A stretch of DNA of 14,155 nt from Piscirickettsiaceae bacterium (GTDB lineage Bacteria > Pseudomonadota > Gammaproteobacteria > Nitrosococcales > Methylophagaceae), in assembly GCA_030627065.1 (NCBI GenBank), contig DAOUSV010000024.1, forward strand, positions 1 through 14,155, written 5' to 3'. Under the pieces are notes generated by a model, which saw nothing but the letters and a program-made list of their open reading frames with translations, made no database searches and was not told the DNA's origin. This document shows, piece by piece, positions 13,541-14,155 of this stretch. Every line of letters starts with the position of its first letter. Position 1 is the stretch's first letter. The position numbers were made by a program, and so were the translations under genes.

Positions 13541-14155
13541 ATGAAAAAATGGATTTTTGGAACTTTTCTGATAGCATTAAATGTGACAGTGAGTAGTGCC
13601 GAGCCTTTAGATATTGTCGTTATTGGATTATTTAACGATCGAGCACTAGTTGAAATTAATACGCAACAACAATTACTTAAGCGCGGCAAGACCAGTGCCA
13701 GTGGTGTTACTTTTATTTATGGTAATAGTGCTGGTGCAGTATTAGAGGTCAATGGACAGGAAAAAACCTATCCGATAGGTACGCATATGGTCACCGCTGT
13801 GCCGAGTGCTAAGGTTATTATATGGTCTAATAAAGGTATGTATTTAACCCAAGGCAAGGTTAATGGTCACAATGTTGATTTTTTAGTGGATACAGGTGCT
13901 TCTGCAATTTCATTTAATGCTGCAACAGCAAAACGACTAGGGTTAGATTATCTGAACGGTAATAAAGTAAGGATAAAAACTGCATCAGCAATTGGTGAGG
14001 CTTATCAAGTAAATCTTAACTCTGTTCAAGTGGGCTCTATCACCTTGCATAATATACAAGCGATTGTTATTGATGGACCAGAGCCAACGCGTACATTATT
14101 GGGAATGAGTTTTCTAAGTCAGCTTGATATGACTCAAAGCAGTAATATGCTGGAA
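13541..14155 (+). CDS. Secreted retropepsin-like aspartic protease, TIGR02281 type (3' truncated)
   Basis: 205 codons are visible with no stop, so the gene continues past the window. Residues 1-20 (MKKWIFGTFLIALNVTVSSA, cut before EPLD) form a signal peptide, placing the protein in the periplasm. Residues ~21-90 form a small domain (VVIGLFNDRALVEIN, LKRGKTSASGVTFIYGNSAGAVLEVNG) often found ahead of these proteases. Residues ~97-205 are a clan AA retropepsin-like fold: TQGKVNGHNVDFLVDTGAS, with catalytic D117 in VDTGAS, then the second-half motif TLLGMSFLSQL; the active enzyme should be a homodimer. Substrate is unknown for the bacterial family. AGAGAG lies before the ATG, and TATAAA at 13522-13527 is too close to serve as a promoter. 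It is divergent from mobAB, with a palindrome between them. Confidence 0.9.
   Translation, partial: MKKWIFGTFLIALNVTVSSAEPLDIVVIGLFNDRALVEINTQQQLLKRGKTSASGVTFIYGNSAGAVLEVNGQEKTYPIGTHMVTAVPSAKVIIWSNKGMYLTQGKVNGHNVDFLVDTGASAISFNAATAKRLGLDYLNGNKVRIKTASAIGEAYQVNLNSVQVGSITLHNIQAIVIDGPEPTRTLLGMSFLSQLDMTQSSNMLE

Noticed and set aside
1..14155. Mobile elements, CRISPR arrays, tRNA or phage genes
   Set aside because: None seen: no transposase or integrase motifs, no regularly spaced repeat array beyond the local 12-bp units, and no tRNA-like cloverleaf noticed by eye.

Overview
The window is a chromosomal stretch of a moderately AT-rich gammaproteobacterium (roughly 40% G+C by eye). The SthA, PurU, TtcA, YffB-type ArsC, DapE and NnrS sequences all read as proteobacterial, and most resemble gammaproteobacterial proteins. 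A marine Thiotrichales or Methylophaga/Cycloclasticus-like lineage would fit, but the sequence cannot settle the genus. There are 15 protein genes (two cut by the window edges). I see no tRNA, rRNA, CRISPR array, insertion sequence or phage gene.

Layout. (1) Bases 2-4189, rightward, a tight probable operon: an alpha/beta hydrolase of the YbfF type (5' end outside the window), a small MazG-like nucleotide pyrophosphohydrolase, purU (10-formyl-THF hydrolysis), an HDOD-domain protein and sthA (soluble transhydrogenase), ending at a bidirectional terminator near 4221-4250. (2) Bases 4262-7333, leftward: dapC, a YffB/ArsC-like thioredoxin-fold gene and dapE are translationally packed. A terminator (4613-4636) follows, then a small DUF4870-type membrane protein gene. 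dapC and dapE catalyse two late steps of diaminopimelate/lysine synthesis. (3) Bases 7408-8697, rightward: an EamA/DMT-family transporter and a VOC/glyoxalase-fold protein. (4) Bases 8698-8988: a 291-base gap between convergent genes, unusually rich in signals. It holds a 47-base hairpin built from 12-bp repeats with a perfect DnaA box at its tip, a perfect FNR/DNR-type palindrome with a correctly placed leftward -10 element, and an overlapping IHF consensus. (5) Bases 8989-13434, leftward, an operon read in the order mobA-mobB fusion, moeA, ttcA, nnrS, with junctions of 7, 0 and -1 bases. (6) From 13541, rightward: a secreted retropepsin-like aspartic protease, cut by the window end.

How the parts fit. 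The leftward operon combines the last steps of molybdenum-cofactor synthesis (MoeA inserts Mo, MobA makes the guanine dinucleotide form, MobB assists), an Fe-S-dependent tRNA thiolase and an NO-linked membrane haem protein. This mix suits anaerobic or nitrate/NO physiology. The FNR-type site in the gap just beyond the operon's 3' end fits that theme, but it does not sit upstream of any recognisable gene. It could drive an unannotated leftward RNA, antisense to the VOC gene.

Three start codons were moved from the longest possible frame: HDOD to GTG 1965 (good Shine-Dalgarno), dapE to ATG 5781 and dapC to ATG 7333 (family N-termini). The MazG-like gene begins at ATG 672, inside the end of the hydrolase gene.
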